A stretch of 64,000 bases of DNA from Panulirus ornatus (GCF_036320965.1 NC_092276.1:8758023-8822022), one strand, 5' to 3'. Positions 1 to 11,228 are shown, numbered from the stretch's first letter. A program made the numbers and translations. Notes: generated by a model not told the origin, from the letters alone.

Positions 1-48
1 AAGTGATGTGCTGTGAGCTGTAGGATTGGTGAAGTAAAGGTATATTTT

Positions 49-120
49 TGTTGCTCAATGGTAGAGTAGTTGCAAGCTGTCCGCCTTCCGTTCTCGGTGG
101 CCCAGGTTCGATTCTCGGGC
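49..120 (+). repeat. tRNA-like SINE head followed by CA/TA tail
   Basis: A tRNA-like stretch with a pol III B-box-like GGTTCGATTC at 105-114 and a D-arm-like segment near 55-75 runs directly into a CA/TA microsatellite (121-164). A microsatellite tail rather than CCA-type flanks suggests a tRNA-derived SINE, not a working tRNA. The cloverleaf is imperfect. Confidence 0.4.
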
Positions 121-130
121 ACACACACAT

Positions 131-164
<34 letters not shown>

Positions 165-282
165 GGCCCCTCCAGTAAAAATATAGTATTTATTCTCTGG
201 AATCTCGAACAGACACAACGTTTTTGAAGAGCAACATGGAGGCGCAAGGATAAACTCGCTTCATCTTTAAGAAATCCAACGT

Positions 283-920
283 CCCAGCAGTGTGGCCAGG
301 GTTAACTATATTTAAGCAGTGTGGCCAGGGGTAACTAACTCCGTTGAAGCAGTGTGGCCAGGGCTAACTAACTCCGTTCCAGCAGTGTGGCCAGGGCTGA
401 CTAACTCCGTTGAAGCAGTGTGGCCAGGGCTGACTAACTCCGTTGAAGCAGTGTGGCCAGGGCTGACTAACACCATCCCTGCAGTGTGGCCAGGGCTGAC
501 TAACTCCGTTGAAGCAGTGTGGCCATGACTAACTAACTTCGCTCCAGCAGTGTGGCCAGGGCTGACTAACTCCGTTGAAGCAGTGTGGCCAGGACTAACT
601 AACTCCGCTCCAGCAGTGTGGCCAGGGGTGACTAACTCTGTTCCAGCAGTGTGGCCAGGGGTACCTAACTCCATTCCAGCAGTGTGGCCAAGGGTAACTA
701 ACTCCATTCCAGCAGTGTGGCCAGGGGTACCTAACTCCATTCCAGCAGTGTGGCCAAGGGTAACTAACTCCGTTCCAGCAGTGTGGCCAGGGCTAACTAA
801 CTCCGCCCCAGCAGTGTGGCCAGGGGTACCTTACTCCATTCCAGCAGTGTGGCCAGGGGTACCTAACTCCATTCCAGCAGTGTGGCCAGGGCTGACTAAC
901 TGCGTTCCAGCAGTGTGGCC
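283..920. repeat. Minisatellite, 33-bp unit, about 19 copies
   Basis: A 33-bp unit built on GTGTGGCCAGGG plus CTAACTAACTCC is repeated about 19 times with variants. The unit is a multiple of three and lacks stops in several frames, so long open frames appear on both strands. These are repeat artefacts: no start context, splice sites or non-repeat protein support them. Confidence 0.95.
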
Positions 921-1225
921 ACATCTTTCATGCCACTCTTTCCAAAAAACCCCGACTCCCTCATTTCATCAATACAGCTGCGAGACGAGGATGGCTCTTT
1001 CTTGCCTCCGTTTGTTTGCCCAGGTCTAATGTTATTACCAACATCGGCCTTATGGAGGCCAATGATATATACAGGAGGCGAAGCGCCTGAAAAGTTTGTC
1101 AATGGTATAATACAGGAGGTGGATCTCCCTTTGGCATTTTGGCTTAGGCTTGATAAAGAAAAAAAGGGTGGTGGGTGGGTGGGGGGGGAATTTTTATTGT
1201 ATTTTTGATTGATATTGTTAACCGG

Positions 1226-1228
<3 letters not shown>
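921..1228. other. No gene recognised
   Basis: Unique-looking sequence between a minisatellite and a CT tract. Short open frames are present but nothing is recognisable. Confidence 0.4.

Positions 1229-1288
<60 letters not shown>
1229..1288. repeat. (CT)n microsatellite
   Basis: About 30 uninterrupted CT dinucleotides. Confidence 0.98.
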
Positions 1289-1293
<5 letters not shown>

Positions 1294-1569
1294 TTACGTA
1301 TACATATGTACGTATATCTTGTCCAAGACTTGCTTTTTAAGTTCCATATTTCTGGTCATTTCTTAACACTGATTCAAGAAATTGCTTTGTGGTGTAAGCC
1401 ACAGTGAAGTGATATGTGAGTGTTAGTTGCATATGTCGTTTGCACAGAAATAAACGTATAAACGACAGCGTTAACGGGGACACTAAAATGCTAATGTGTA
1501 GCAGGGGGAGGCGGTGATAGCTTGATAAACTACTGAGCGGAATTACTTTTTTTTTGTCAATTTGTATCT

Positions 1570-1570
<1 letters not shown>

Positions 1571-1665
<95 letters not shown>

Positions 1666-1672
1666 TAGATAG
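1571..1672. repeat. (CA)n(TA)n compound microsatellite
   Basis: A CA run passes directly into a TA run and ends with GATA repeats. Confidence 0.98.
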
Positions 1673-1720
1673 TTTTTTTTTTCAGACAACCCAGTCGTGG
1701 GCCAATTAGGTCTCTTGTTG

Positions 1721-1880
1721 TCTGTCTTTCTCATGTAAACTCATGTAAACAGAGTCGCCTCCTGGTGTCTGTCTTTCTCATGTAAACTCATGTAAACAGA
1801 GTCGCCTCCTGGTGTCTGTCTTTCTCATGTAAACTCATGTAAACAGAGTCGCCTCCTGGTGTCTGTCTTCCTCATGTAAA
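1721..1880. repeat. Minisatellite, 47-bp unit, about 3.4 copies
   Basis: A 47-bp unit starting TCTGTCTTTCTCATGTAAAC, with an internal doubled CTCATGTAAA, repeats at 1721, 1768 and 1815 and ends in a partial copy. Confidence 0.9.
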
Positions 1881-2061
1881 CATGTATGTATCTATTGTGA
1901 TGGTCGAGCCACCTTATGGCCTTATATACCCCATAGTCTATAGGGTTCCTATGTACATACTGTACTTGATCGTGTTTGATAGCTTTGTGATTGGTCATAT
2001 ATGGTATCTGTGTAATGGTTCTATGACCGTTGTATGGTTGTACTTAACGAGAGTGAGGTAG

Positions 2062-2470
2062 CGTAACGTCAGGTGGTGGTGTAGCGTCATGTGGTGTAGC
2101 GTCAGGTGGTACTGTAGCGTTAGGTGGTGTAGCGTCAGGTGGTGGTGTAGCGTTAGGTGGTGTAGCGTCAGGTGGTACTTTAGCGTTCGGTGGGTGTAGC
2201 GTTAGGTGGTGTAGCGTTAGGTGGTGTAGCGTCAGGTGGTACTGTAGCGTTAGGTGGTGTAGCGTTAGGTGGTACTGTAGCGTAAGGTGGTGTAGCGTTA
2301 GGTGGTGTAGCGTCATGTGGTGTAGCGTCAGGTGGTACTGTAGCGTTAGGTGGTGTAGCGTCAGGTGGTGGTGTAGCATTAGGTGGTGTAGCGTCAGGTG
2401 GTGTAGCGTCAGGTGGTGTAGCGTCAGGTGGTGTAGCGTCAGGTGGTGTAGCGTTAGGTGGTGCAGCGTT
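2062..2470. repeat. Minisatellite, 15-bp unit
   Basis: About 27 copies of a 15-bp unit of the type GTGTAGCGTYAGGTG. The length is a multiple of three, giving spurious open frames on both strands. Confidence 0.95.
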
Positions 2471-2477
2471 GGATGGC

Positions 2478-2688
2478 ACTCTTATTCACATTTACTCTCA
2501 GCTTTCTTCTTTCACACACTTTACCAAACTCAGCCACCAACTTCTACCGTTTCTCACCCGAATCAGCCACCAGCGCTGTATCATCAGCGAACAACAACTG
2601 ACTCATTTCCCCAAGCCCTCTCATCCACAACAGACTGCATACTTGCCTCCTCCTCTCTCCAAAACTCTTACATTCACCTGACGTCATT
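2478..2688 (-). mobile_element. RTE-like LINE fragment (RT region), minus strand
   Basis: Closely matches, base for base over about 200 bp, the stretch at about 59,460-59,660 in the antisense LINE of this window. It corresponds to the reverse-transcriptase segment around the FADD catalytic motif. It is a short internal fragment abutting the 15-bp minisatellite. Confidence 0.8.
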
Positions 2689-3049
2689 TAAAAGTAAAGT
2701 GTGTGGTCACGTATCAGTTTTGATGTGTCTTGAAACAGTGATGTAATAACTCAGTTGTACCTAAAACCTACCATACACACCACCTTGAACTACCATACGA
2801 TTTGAGTTTACAACAATACGAGGTTGTGGTCCATCGCGATAGTCTAATAGTTAGTATTGGTTAAGATTATTAATCGTATGCATGAGTCAATTTGCATCTG
2901 AGTATCTTTATCATATAACCTCCCCTTTTCTTTTTTGTGTCAAAGGCTCCTAGCAACATTGGTGGTGCCCCTCTGGCATGCGTCTATATCAAATTAATGA
3001 GAGAGGTCGTCCCCTTTCGTCTGGGAGTCAGCTAAGCTTTAGCACTGGT

Positions 3050-3051
<2 letters not shown>
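2689..3051. other. No gene recognised
   Basis: AT-rich non-repetitive sequence with no supportable gene. Confidence 0.4.
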
Positions 3052-3111
<60 letters not shown>

Positions 3112-3270
3112 TAGGCCTGGCTGGAATACATATGTATGCTCGCTTGGGTGGATGTAGCGATCAGACTCAAAGGAATAGACGAACGCTCTAGGTTGACTGC
3201 CCTGTCCCAGAATTGAACCCGGGCCCGGGTGATTCAAAGGCAGCGACTCTGACCTCTACACCACGTGACG
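3052..3270 (-). repeat. tRNA-derived SINE with (CA)n tail, minus strand
   Basis: Read on the minus strand, a tRNA-like head (GTGGTGTAGAGGTCAGAG near 3,265 and the B-box-like GGGTTCAATTCTGGG near 3,215) is followed by about 100 bp of body and ends in the CA/TG microsatellite at 3,052-3,108. Confidence 0.6.
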
Positions 3271-3352
3271 GAGGGGAAGCGAAACTTCACTTGTGTTCTC
3301 TCTTTCCCCCTCATATCGTATTCCAGAAACAGACGTTGCGTCTAAAACATGG

Positions 3353-3355
<3 letters not shown>

Positions 3356-3431
<76 letters not shown>
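3356..3431. repeat. (GA)n microsatellite
   Basis: About 38 GA dinucleotides. Confidence 0.98.
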
Positions 3432-3434
<3 letters not shown>

Positions 3435-3543
3435 TACCTTCAACCCATGCATAATCCAGGGAATGTCTGTCTTTCCAGCCATCCATACATTCCAGGACAC
3501 TTCATAACTCGATGTACTTTTCCAGCAACACCAGTAACACATA

Positions 3544-4129
3544 TCGAAGAAGAGTCTTCCAGGATCTCAATACCCTGTCACCAGCTGTACGAAGAAGAGT
3601 GTTCCAGCATCTCAATACCCTGTCACCAGCTGTACGAAGAAGAGTGTTCCAGGATCTCAATACCCTGTCACCAGCTGTACGAAGAAGAGTGTTCCAGGAT
3701 CTCAATACCCTGTCACCAGCTGTACGACGAAGAGTGTTCCAGGATCTCAATACCCTGTCACCAGCTGTACGAAGAAGGGTGTTCGACTATCTCAATACCC
3801 TGTCACCAGCTGTACGACGAAGAGTGTTCCAGGATCTCAATACCCTGTCACCAGCTGTACGAAGAAGGGTGTTCGACTATCTCAATACCCTGTCACCAGC
3901 TGTACGAAGAAGAGTGTTCCAGGATCTCAATACCCTGTCACCAGCTGTACGAAGAAGAGTCTTCCAGGATCTCAATACCCTGTCACCAGCTGTACGAAGA
4001 AGAGTCTTCCAGGACCTCAATACCCTGTCACCAGCTGTACGAAGAAGAGTCTTCCAGGATCTCAACACCCTGTCACCAGCTGTACGAAGAAGAGTGTTCC
4101 AGCATCTCCATACCCTGCCACTAGCTGTA
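3544..4129. repeat. Minisatellite, 45-bp unit, 13 copies
   Basis: Thirteen copies of a 45-bp unit containing AATACCCTGTCACCAGCTGT and ACGAAGAAGAGT. The unit is 15 codons and stays open in several frames on both strands, so a 300-residue open frame here is not evidence of a gene. Confidence 0.95.
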
Positions 4130-4446
4130 TTGCACCATAAATGCATTTTTCCAGCATTTGCTAAAGAAGGATCAGGTTACAATCTTTCCAGACGTTTGAA
4201 ATCACTCGAGGCAGATATCCAGATCACGCCCAGCCGAAGGAGTATGGCCTTCTCTAGCCTGCAGGGCCCCTGAGTGGGGGAGTGGCCATCCATCTCATAT
4301 TCTCCACAGAACACATTTCCAGCACTCTCCTTTATTCCAGGGGGTTTTAGTGCGCGGCGCTACCTCTTGTCATGGAGTTTGGAGCAGCTAATGGAACGCG
4401 CTTGAAGAATTGTTATTGTGGGGGAGCAGGAGGATCCGGAAGGGGT
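4130..4446. other. No gene recognised
   Basis: Unique sequence between two minisatellites. Nothing recognisable on either strand. Confidence 0.4.
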
Positions 4447-5420
4447 AGGGTACTGGTAGTGTGGTAGGGTACTGGTAGGGTGCTGGTTAGTTACTGGTAG
4501 GGTGCTGGTTAGTTACTGGTAGGGTGCTGGTTAGTTACTGGTAGGGTGCTGGTTAGGTACTGGTAGGGTGCTGATTAGGTACTAGTAGGGGCACTGCTAG
4601 AGTACTGGTTAGGTACTGGTGGGGTTAGGGTAAAGCCAGGGTGCTGGTTAGGTACTGGTAGGGTAATGGCTAGGTATAGGTAGGGATAGAGCACTACTAG
4701 GGCACTGGCTAGGCACTGGCAAGGGTTGTGTACTGCTCGGGTACTGGCTAGGTACTGGCTAGGTGCTGGCAAGGGGAAGAGGACTGCCAGGGTACTGGCT
4801 AGGTACTGGCAAGGGTAGTGTACTGCTAAGGAGCTAGCTAGGTACTGGCTAGGTACTGGCAGGAGAAGGGGACTGAAAGGGTACTGGCTAGGTACTGGCA
4901 AGGGTAGTGTACTGCTAGGGAAGTGGCTGGTTACTGGCTAGGTACTGGCAGGTGAAGGGGACTCAAAGGGTACTTGCCAGGTATTGGCAAGGTTAGTGTG
5001 CTCCTAGGGAAGTGGCTGGTTACTTGCTAGGTACTGGAAGGGGAAGGGGACTGCCAGGGTACTGGCTAGGTACTGGCAAGGGTAGTGTACTGCTAGGGTA
5101 CTGGCTAGGTACTGGCTAGGTACTGGCAGGTGAAGGGGACTGAAAGGGTACTTGCCAGGTATTGGCAAGGTTAGTGTGCTGCTAGGGAAGTGGCTGGTTA
5201 CTGGCTAGGTACTGGAAGGGGAAGGGGACTGAAAGGGTACTGGCTAGGGGCAGGCAGGGGTAGAGAAGTACTGGGGTAATGGCCAGGTATGAGGAGGGAT
5301 GAGGTGCTGCTAAGGACAGGGTACAGGAAGGGGCAAGGTTTTGGTAGGAGCAAGGCACAAGCTACGGCAAGGTACTGGTAGGGGCAGGGTACTGGTAGGG
5401 GCAGGTGTCCCGGCAGAGTA
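4447..5420. repeat. Irregular GGTACTGG minisatellite
   Basis: About 1 kb of degenerate 10- to 25-bp units built from GGTACTGGYWRGG, with higher-order blocks of about 60-110 bp containing GGTAGTGTACTGCTAGGG. Less homogenised than its neighbours, so probably older. Confidence 0.9.
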
Positions 5421-5795
5421 CCGGCAGGGTCAAGGAACCGGTTATGGTACTGGTGGTAGGGAGGTGAAAAAGATGAGGGCTTACGTCGTCATGAGGTGTA
5501 CTGGAGGAGGATAGGTACTGGTGAATGAGGGCAAACGTGAGGGGATGAAGAGGAGGATTACCCCAGCCCTTTGTGTACGAGGCTATGAGGCAGGAGGTGT
5601 GTAATGAGGGCCCCCTTATGAGGTAAAGAGGCAGGAAGGTCCGTAATGAGGGTCTTTCTAAGGGGGGTTTAAGGGAAGTGGTGGTTAATGAGGAGGTTGT
5701 GTGGTGTGAGGGTTAGTGCGATTCGCTCTCTCTATTATGGAAGGGGTCGGAAGGGGTCGGAAGGGGGGGGAAGGGGAGAGTCATAGCATGTGCAG

Positions 5796-5797
<2 letters not shown>
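5421..5797. other. No gene recognised; G-rich strand
   Basis: G-rich, weakly repetitive (recurrent ATGAGG and GGTAATGAGG) continuation of the preceding array. No gene. Confidence 0.4.

Positions 5798-5843
<46 letters not shown>
5798..5843. repeat. (CT)n microsatellite
   Basis: About 23 CT dinucleotides. Confidence 0.97.
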
Positions 5844-5846
<3 letters not shown>

Positions 5847-5886
5847 CTTTTTTGTGGTCTATACATTTTTGGAACCTTTCTTGTTT

Positions 5887-6131
5887 GGAGATAGGGGAGA
5901 AAGAATACTTCCCACGTATTCCCTGCGTGTCGTAGAAGGCGACTAAAAGGGAAGGGAGCGGGGGGCTGGAAATCCTCCCCTCTCGTTTTTTTTTTTTTTT
6001 TTTTTTAATTTTCCAAAAGAAGGAACAGAGAAGAGGGCCAGGTGAGGATATTCCCTCAAAGGCCCAGTCCTCTGTTCTTAACGCTACCTCGCTATCGCGG
6101 GAAATGGCGAATAGTATGAAAAAAAAAAAGA

Positions 6132-6134
<3 letters not shown>
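5887..6134 (+). mobile_element. Short non-autonomous element (GGGGATAGGGGAGAAAG family), copy 1
   Basis: One of eight copies in the window of a roughly 225-bp non-coding element. It starts near GGATAGGGGAGAAAGAATAC, has CGTGTCGTAGAAGGCGACTA in its first half, a T-rich middle, and ends in GCTACCTCGC then GGGAAATGGCGAATAGTATG plus A-rich/TA tail. No ORF. The A-tail and dispersal suggest a SINE-like retroposon. Its last 27 bp resemble the 3' end of the RTE-like LINE here. Confidence 0.85.

Positions 6135-6200
<66 letters not shown>
6135..6200. repeat. (TA)n microsatellite between two SINE-like copies
   Basis: A TA tract directly following the A-tail of one element and preceding the next copy. 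Confidence 0.97.
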
Positions 6201-6204
<4 letters not shown>

Positions 6205-6424
6205 GGGGATAGGGGAGAAAGAATACTTCCCACGTATTTCCTGCGTGTCGTAGAAGGCGACTAAAAGGGGTGGGAGCGGGGGGCTGGAAATCCTCTCCTC
6301 TCGTTTTGTTTTTTCCAAAAGAAGGAACAGAGAAGGGGGCCAAGTGAGGATATTCCCTCTAAGGCTCAGTCCCCTGTTCTTAACGCTACCAGGCTAACGC
6401 GGGAAATGGCGAATATGTATGAAA
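6201..6424 (+). mobile_element. Short non-autonomous element, copy 2
   Basis: Full-length copy in the same orientation as its neighbour, beginning CCCTGGGGATAGGGGAGAAA and ending GGGAAATGGCGAATATGTATG. Confidence 0.85.
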
Positions 6425-6434
6425 GTATATATTT

Positions 6435-6548
6435 TGTTTACCAAATGGCGTCCTAGCTAAGTCTCTTCGTTGTATATCAACTGACTTATATTTCTTTCTT
6501 GTATCTCCCCAGATGATGTGATTATTACACGAAAGTGCACCTGGGAAC
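6435..6548 (-). repeat. Dispersed repeat (AAGTGCACTTTCGTGTAATAATCACATC family), minus
   Basis: The reverse complement of a family also found at about 7,292, 26,086 and 28,455. It contains TGATTATTACACGAAAGTGC and a TATATCAACTGACTTATATT segment. Likely one end of a larger transposable element whose remainder is not here. Confidence 0.7.
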
Positions 6549-7208
6549 TTATATATATGGAAGCTTTATACATTTCTTTATCACTTTTTGGGAGATCTCT
6601 GTTTCTTGGATTCTTAATGACAAGAATCGTAAATTGTGTCCGGTACGTCAGAGGTGGATGCTCTTTGAACAGTCTCTCCAATTATCATCTTGTTCCTGTT
6701 GTGTTAACCGGATTCTAGATGTTCGGATGACCGATTTACACATCTCTAAATTCGGTATAAAGAGGTCTTCAAACTTGTGTTGGACCGGCTTTGGAAGAGA
6801 GAGCTTAATAAGCGTGCGTCAGGTAACCCAGGCTTGAGCTAACTGAGGCCCTGGGTTCATCTGGAGCTGAGGCGCAGGATGGTTTTGGGGTTGAAGTTCA
6901 AAAAAAAAAAAATCGTTTTGGGAGTGAGATGCAAGACGGTTGTGGTATGTGGCACTGCTGGAGAGAGTCAGGTTTCGATCCCTCGCTCCATTGGGCACTT
7001 TGGAAGCAGAGGCGAAGAAGAATGATTTGGCGCTGTCAGATTGACAGAAGGGTGGTCGATGGGGGCGTTCAGACTACGGGCGAGAGTGATCATGTTCATC
7101 CAAGCCTCCAGTGGATCCATTTTCTTTTTTTCTTTTTTTAAGAGCCTCTATTTCTAAGGGAAGTGATACATCATGTCCATGAAGCTGGGTCGGGTGGCTG
7201 AATGGATG

Positions 7209-7210
<2 letters not shown>
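6549..7210. other. No gene recognised
   Basis: About 660 bp without a supportable gene. Small overlapping open frames have no recognisable product. Confidence 0.4.

Positions 7211-7290
<80 letters not shown>
7211..7290. repeat. (TA)n microsatellite
   Basis: About 40 TA dinucleotides with one TTA interruption. Confidence 0.97.
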
Positions 7291-7291
7291 T

Positions 7292-7442
7292 CCTATGAGT
7301 CCACGGGGAAAATGAAACACGATAAGTTCCCAAGTGCACTTTCGTGTAATAATCACATCATGAGGGGAAACACAATCACATGTTTACCAAATGGTGTCCT
7401 AGCTTCGTCTCTTCGACGTATATCAACTGCCTTATATATCCT
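7292..7442 (+). repeat. Dispersed repeat (AAGTGCACTTTCGTG family), chimeric copy
   Basis: Begins GAGTCCACGGGGAAAATGAA directly after the TA tract, runs through the conserved AAGTGCACTTTCGTGTAATA core, then switches to a segment (GTTTACCAAATGGTGTCCTAGC) that in the 6.4-kb copy lies in the opposite orientation. This suggests recombination between two inverted copies. Confidence 0.65.
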
Positions 7443-7950
7443 ACGGAACTCGCAGGATGGATCGAATTCATTGGACAAAAAATAATTGAAGTCTTACATG
7501 AGGCGGGTTCGATGCTTTCCAAACCATGAGCCAGCTTATTAATGAGAAACCCTTTAGGATTGAGCTTCTAAATGGTATATTGTTCTCCCAGTAGCTGGGG
7601 AATCTTGTTCCACTGAGCATTATCGGTAACAAGATACTTTATCCTGTGTATTTCTCAGTCCGCAGATCTGGAAGGGAGAGGCATTCTCCATTGTTGACAC
7701 TCGTGGATAATATTCACGATCGACGTGTTGATATACAGGCGGAGCTGAGCAATGTGGATGACACTCTGATTGGTCAAGGGTCGAGGTGATGGATACGCCT
7801 TTGGTGACCGAGCTAAGCCAGCAGATTTCGGTGTCAGTTGGCGGATTTTGGACGGGAATGTAAACCGTGTGTATGCCTCTCGAGGAACGGAGGAAAGGCC
7901 TATGACTAAAGTGGTGGCAACCTGGTGGATCTCGGCGATGCTGTCCCCGA
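7443..7950. other. No gene recognised
   Basis: Non-repetitive sequence; no recognisable product on either strand. Confidence 0.4.
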
Positions 7951-8045
7951 GGAGGAGGAGGAGGAGGAGAAGGAGGTGGAGGAGGTGGAGGCGGTGGAAG
8001 AGGAGGAGGAGGAAGAGGAGGAGGAGGAGGGGGATGAGGTGGAGG
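7951..8045. repeat. Purine-rich (GGA)n tract
   Basis: Nearly pure purine strand of GGA/GAG triplets. It reads as poly-Glu/Arg in open frames, but this is compositional, not a gene. Confidence 0.9.
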
Positions 8046-8160
8046 GTACCAGGTCTAGAGATGAGGGACATCCCCTAGAGGGAGTGTTGTATTACTTCGT
8101 GAAGCCAAAATTGGGTCTTGGCGGTTCAGCGCCGGACTGGCCACCTGAACTTCATATTCT

Positions 8161-8480
8161 TTGGCAGTAGGGATCGACTGGTTGAGTGGACAGCACCTGG
8201 GTTGTTCTTTGGCAGTAGAGGTCGACTGGTCGAGTGGACAGCACCTGGGTTGTTCTTTGGCAGTAGAGATCGACTGGTCGATTGGACACCACCTGGGTTG
8301 TTCTTTGGCAGTAGAGGTCGACTGGTCGAGTGGAGAGCACCTGGGTTGTTCTTTGGCAGTAGAGGTCGACTGGTCGAGTGGACAGCACCTGGGATGTTCT
8401 TTGGCAGTAGAAGTCGACTGGTCGAGTGGACAGCACCTGGGTTGTTCTTTGGCAGTAGAAGTCGACTGGTCGAGTGGACA
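8161..8480. repeat. Minisatellite, 48-bp unit, about 6.7 copies
   Basis: A unit starting TTGGCAGTAGAGGTCGACTG and ending CACCTGGGTTGTTC is repeated in tandem. The 48-bp length (16 codons) gives open frames in four frames. Confidence 0.95.
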
Positions 8481-8489
8481 TACTCAGAT

Positions 8490-8760
8490 CGAGGCACTCA
8501 GTGGACACACTCCGTGGAGGCACTCAGTGGACACACCCAGTGGACGCACTCATTGGACGCACTCAATGGACGCACTCAATGGACACACTCAGTGGACGCA
8601 CTCAGTGAACATACTAAGTGGACACTCTGTGGACACACTCAGTAGACACCCCCAGTAGACACACTCAGTGGACACACTCAGTAGACACACTCAGTGGACA
8701 CACTCAGTAGACACACTCAGTGGACATTCTCAGTGACGCACTCAGTGGACGCACTCAGCA
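8490..8760. repeat. Minisatellite, 12-bp unit (ACTCAGTGGACR)
   Basis: About 22 copies of a 12-bp unit adjoining the preceding 48-bp array. Confidence 0.93.
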
Positions 8761-8958
8761 ACCTGTTGTTGACTTTCAGTCGCACTCTCTCTGGCACTTG
8801 AGTTCATACGAGCAGAGGAGGCGTAAATACCAATTAAAAGTTGAGGAAATCCAATTACGTGAGAGGGCCTTTGAGGGCATCACTGGAGTTGAGTGTGTCT
8901 TCCTGAGGAGCCCCTGAGAGTAACACGAGACTTGAAGTGGGCAATCCAGACTCTTTTC

Positions 8959-8960
<2 letters not shown>

Positions 8961-9019
<59 letters not shown>
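8961..9019. repeat. (GT)n microsatellite
   Basis: About 29 GT dinucleotides. Confidence 0.97.
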
Positions 9020-9020
<1 letters not shown>

Positions 9021-9112
9021 CGCTCTGTAATCGTCTATCTGTGTCGTACGGGACGGGGGTTCTACACTCGTGTACTATCGTACAACTTTTTAACCTTTTG
9101 TATATATATATA

Positions 9113-9260
9113 TTCTGTACACATTCGCTATATCAAAATTCCATTCCTCCGTCTCTCTGTACACATTCGCTATATCATAATCGTTTATTCCATTCCTCCG
9201 TCTCTCTGTACACATTCGCTATACCATAATCGTTTATTCCCTTCCTTCGTCTCTCATATA
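9113..9260. repeat. Short tandem repeat, roughly 50-bp unit, 3 copies
   Basis: The phrase TACACATTCGCTATA followed by TTCCWTCGTCTCTC recurs three times. Confidence 0.85.
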
Positions 9261-9399
9261 CTATGAATGTAGTTATAGACGTACTCTCTTGCAACTCTTA
9301 GAGATTAAACTTGTGGCCACTGATTGTTCTATCCTTAAATCATTCGAAACACTGATGACTATCACCATCATCATCATCGAGTGGGTTTGAAAGCCTAGG

Positions 9400-9990
9400 G
9401 TGCTGTGAGTAGGTTGCCACCTCTCCAAACAAAAAGGCCTCTTCTAGTTATTTCCTGATAATTGAGCTCTTTTGATTCCAATATCATCCTTGTTGCTCTC
9501 CTCTGGACTTTCTCTAATCGTTCTTTGCGCTTGTTCAGGCGTGGTGACCCAAAGTATGAGAAGCATATTCCAATTCTGACGTTAAGACGTGAACAACTTG
9601 CTTAATCATTGCGTATCCATATATTTGAATATTGTTCTAATATTTGTCAGCGGACAGTTTATCCCCTTCACTGTTCATGATGTTCAACTTCCAATTTCTT
9701 CTCACGCAAACATTCCTGTTTCTTATTTCCCACCAGATAGTATTCATATCAAGGACTTCCTTCACTGTGTCATAACCTTCATTATCATCTATCTACTTTG
9801 GTGGGATTTCATCGTCCATATATCAAAACAACTTTGGAGTTTGTCTAGGTCCCCTTGCAATGTGATGCATTTTCTTTCTTTTTTTTTACGTGCCTTATGA
9901 CTTTGGCATCATCCACAGACATGTATAGGTAGGATTCCAATTCTGGCAAGTTATTCCTGTAACTCAAGAAGAGTGGTTGTTCTAGGCCAG
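9400..9990 (-). mobile_element. CR1/Jockey-like LINE RT fragment, minus strand
   Basis: Read on the minus strand, the 9,870-9,960 region encodes a degenerate RT palm motif: LFLSYRNNLPELES followed by a VDDAK box in place of FADDAK. Downstream, near 9,470-9,540, it encodes LEKVQRRATRMI, a phrase typical of the C-terminal part of CR1/Jockey-like reverse transcriptases. Frames are broken, so this is a dead copy. Confidence 0.75.
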
Positions 9991-10019
9991 ATCTCCTGCA
10001 GCTTTCTCGAAAACGGATG

Positions 10020-10160
10020 TGGTCACTAGTGGCATACTACAGGGTACAGTCCTGAAGCCTTTGTTCTTCATGATCTACTCAGAGGACTTTGCCGGAGCTG
10101 TCGCACTCCAACCTGCATATGTTTGCAGATGATGCCGAGATGATGAGAGAATTAAAAAAA
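10020..10160 (+). mobile_element. CR1/Jockey-like LINE RT fragment, plus strand
   Basis: Encodes GILQGTVLKPLFFMIYS then, after a frame change, MFADDAEMMREL. These match the RT motif pair [GVPQGSVLGPLLF]...[FADDA]. It lies head-to-head with the minus-strand fragment immediately to the left and is short and frameshifted. Confidence 0.75.
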
Positions 10161-10361
10161 AGTGGGGGAGATTGGTCCAACTGGTAGAGAAACTTGGACA
10201 AACTCCAAAAATGATCCGATACATGATAGATGAAGTTCGGCCGGAGTGAATAGAACAATAATAACGACGAGATGGTGGAAAAAGAAATGGCCTCAATCAG
10301 AATATCATCTGTTATTTAGCAGGGAATATATGTTCCTTGAATCGGTGTGTGAAAGGAACTT

Positions 10362-10705
10362 GGGCGGTGTACCCAATCTGTGTACAGAGACCCACCTTGG
10401 GATGATGAGAGTCAAACTTTCTTGCCAGGGAGTGGAGGAGGAAGGAGGAAGGGAGGAGGGAGGGTGTATCTATTGCTGGTGAGGAAGGGTGTGGTAGTCC
10501 TCTGCAGGAGCGAGCAGAAGAGGGTTGGGTATGGACGGTGTACCCAATCAGTGTACAGAGACCCACCTTAGGATGATGCGAGACAAACTTTCTTGCCAGG
10601 GAGTGGAGGAGGGATAAAGGAAGATTGTATGTATTGCTGGTGAGGAAGGATGTGGTACTCCCCTGCAGGAGCGAGCAGAAGAGGGCCCGAAAAGGCTCGA
10701 ATCTA
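10362..10705. repeat. Tandem duplication, unit about 171 bp
   Basis: The segment CGGTGTACCCAATCTGTGTA...AGCGAGCAGAAGAGGG at 10,365 recurs at 10,536 with about 90% identity by eye. No gene. Confidence 0.9.
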
Positions 10706-11015
10706 GCAACAGTTTAAAAAAGTTGCGCAACAGTAGAGAAACGTCAAGAGATAGTGGGGTGGCCACGCAAGTATACTATACAGTACAAATAGGTGGTCAC
10801 ACACATGCTCCACTACTGTTAACAAAAAGAAAAAATAAGACTGCCTTAGATCTCTGTCTGGATGAATGTGAGACGTTTTCTTTAAATATCATTCTCGACT
10901 GAAATTCAACACATTTCTCTTACCTCAGGAAGCCTTACAGGTTTGAGTGTATAGAATCTATGACTCTTTCTTATCGGCATATATATAAATACAAAACGCT
11001 TGAAATGGCCCCCCC

Positions 11016-11228
11016 TCGACTCTCTCCATTGCTGTGAACTGAACCATTCCAAAAAAAAAATTGTTATGGTATACAGCGGCAAAGCCAAACTAAGTTGATG
11101 ACTTTTATATAGCGAAGTCTGAATGTTGGAACACCAGAGTCGGTTTGAGGTTGCCACTGCATTTCCTGGTCAGGGTTGGGTCATTGGCCATCCTATTGGG
11201 TTATTACCTTCTCGTTTTATTCTTTTTT
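11016..11228 (+). repeat. Two-copy dispersed segment, copy 1
   Basis: About 210 bp beginning CGACTCTCTCCATTGCTGTG and ending in TTCTCGTTTTATTC. It is almost identical to 16,617-16,829, where it forms the right border of the 3.1-kb minisatellite. Confidence 0.95.

Noticed and set aside
49..120. Functional tRNA gene
   Set aside because: The B-box-like element is good, but acceptor and anticodon stems do not pair and a microsatellite tail follows; SINE head more likely.
312..740. A 142-residue minus-strand open frame with an 11-residue repeat and a matching plus-strand frame
   Set aside because: Explained entirely by a 33-bp minisatellite; both strands are open because the unit is a multiple of three.
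3213..4273. Open frames of 250-300 residues with a 15-residue repeat
   Set aside because: The 45-bp minisatellite plus an in-frame GA microsatellite; no splice or start support.
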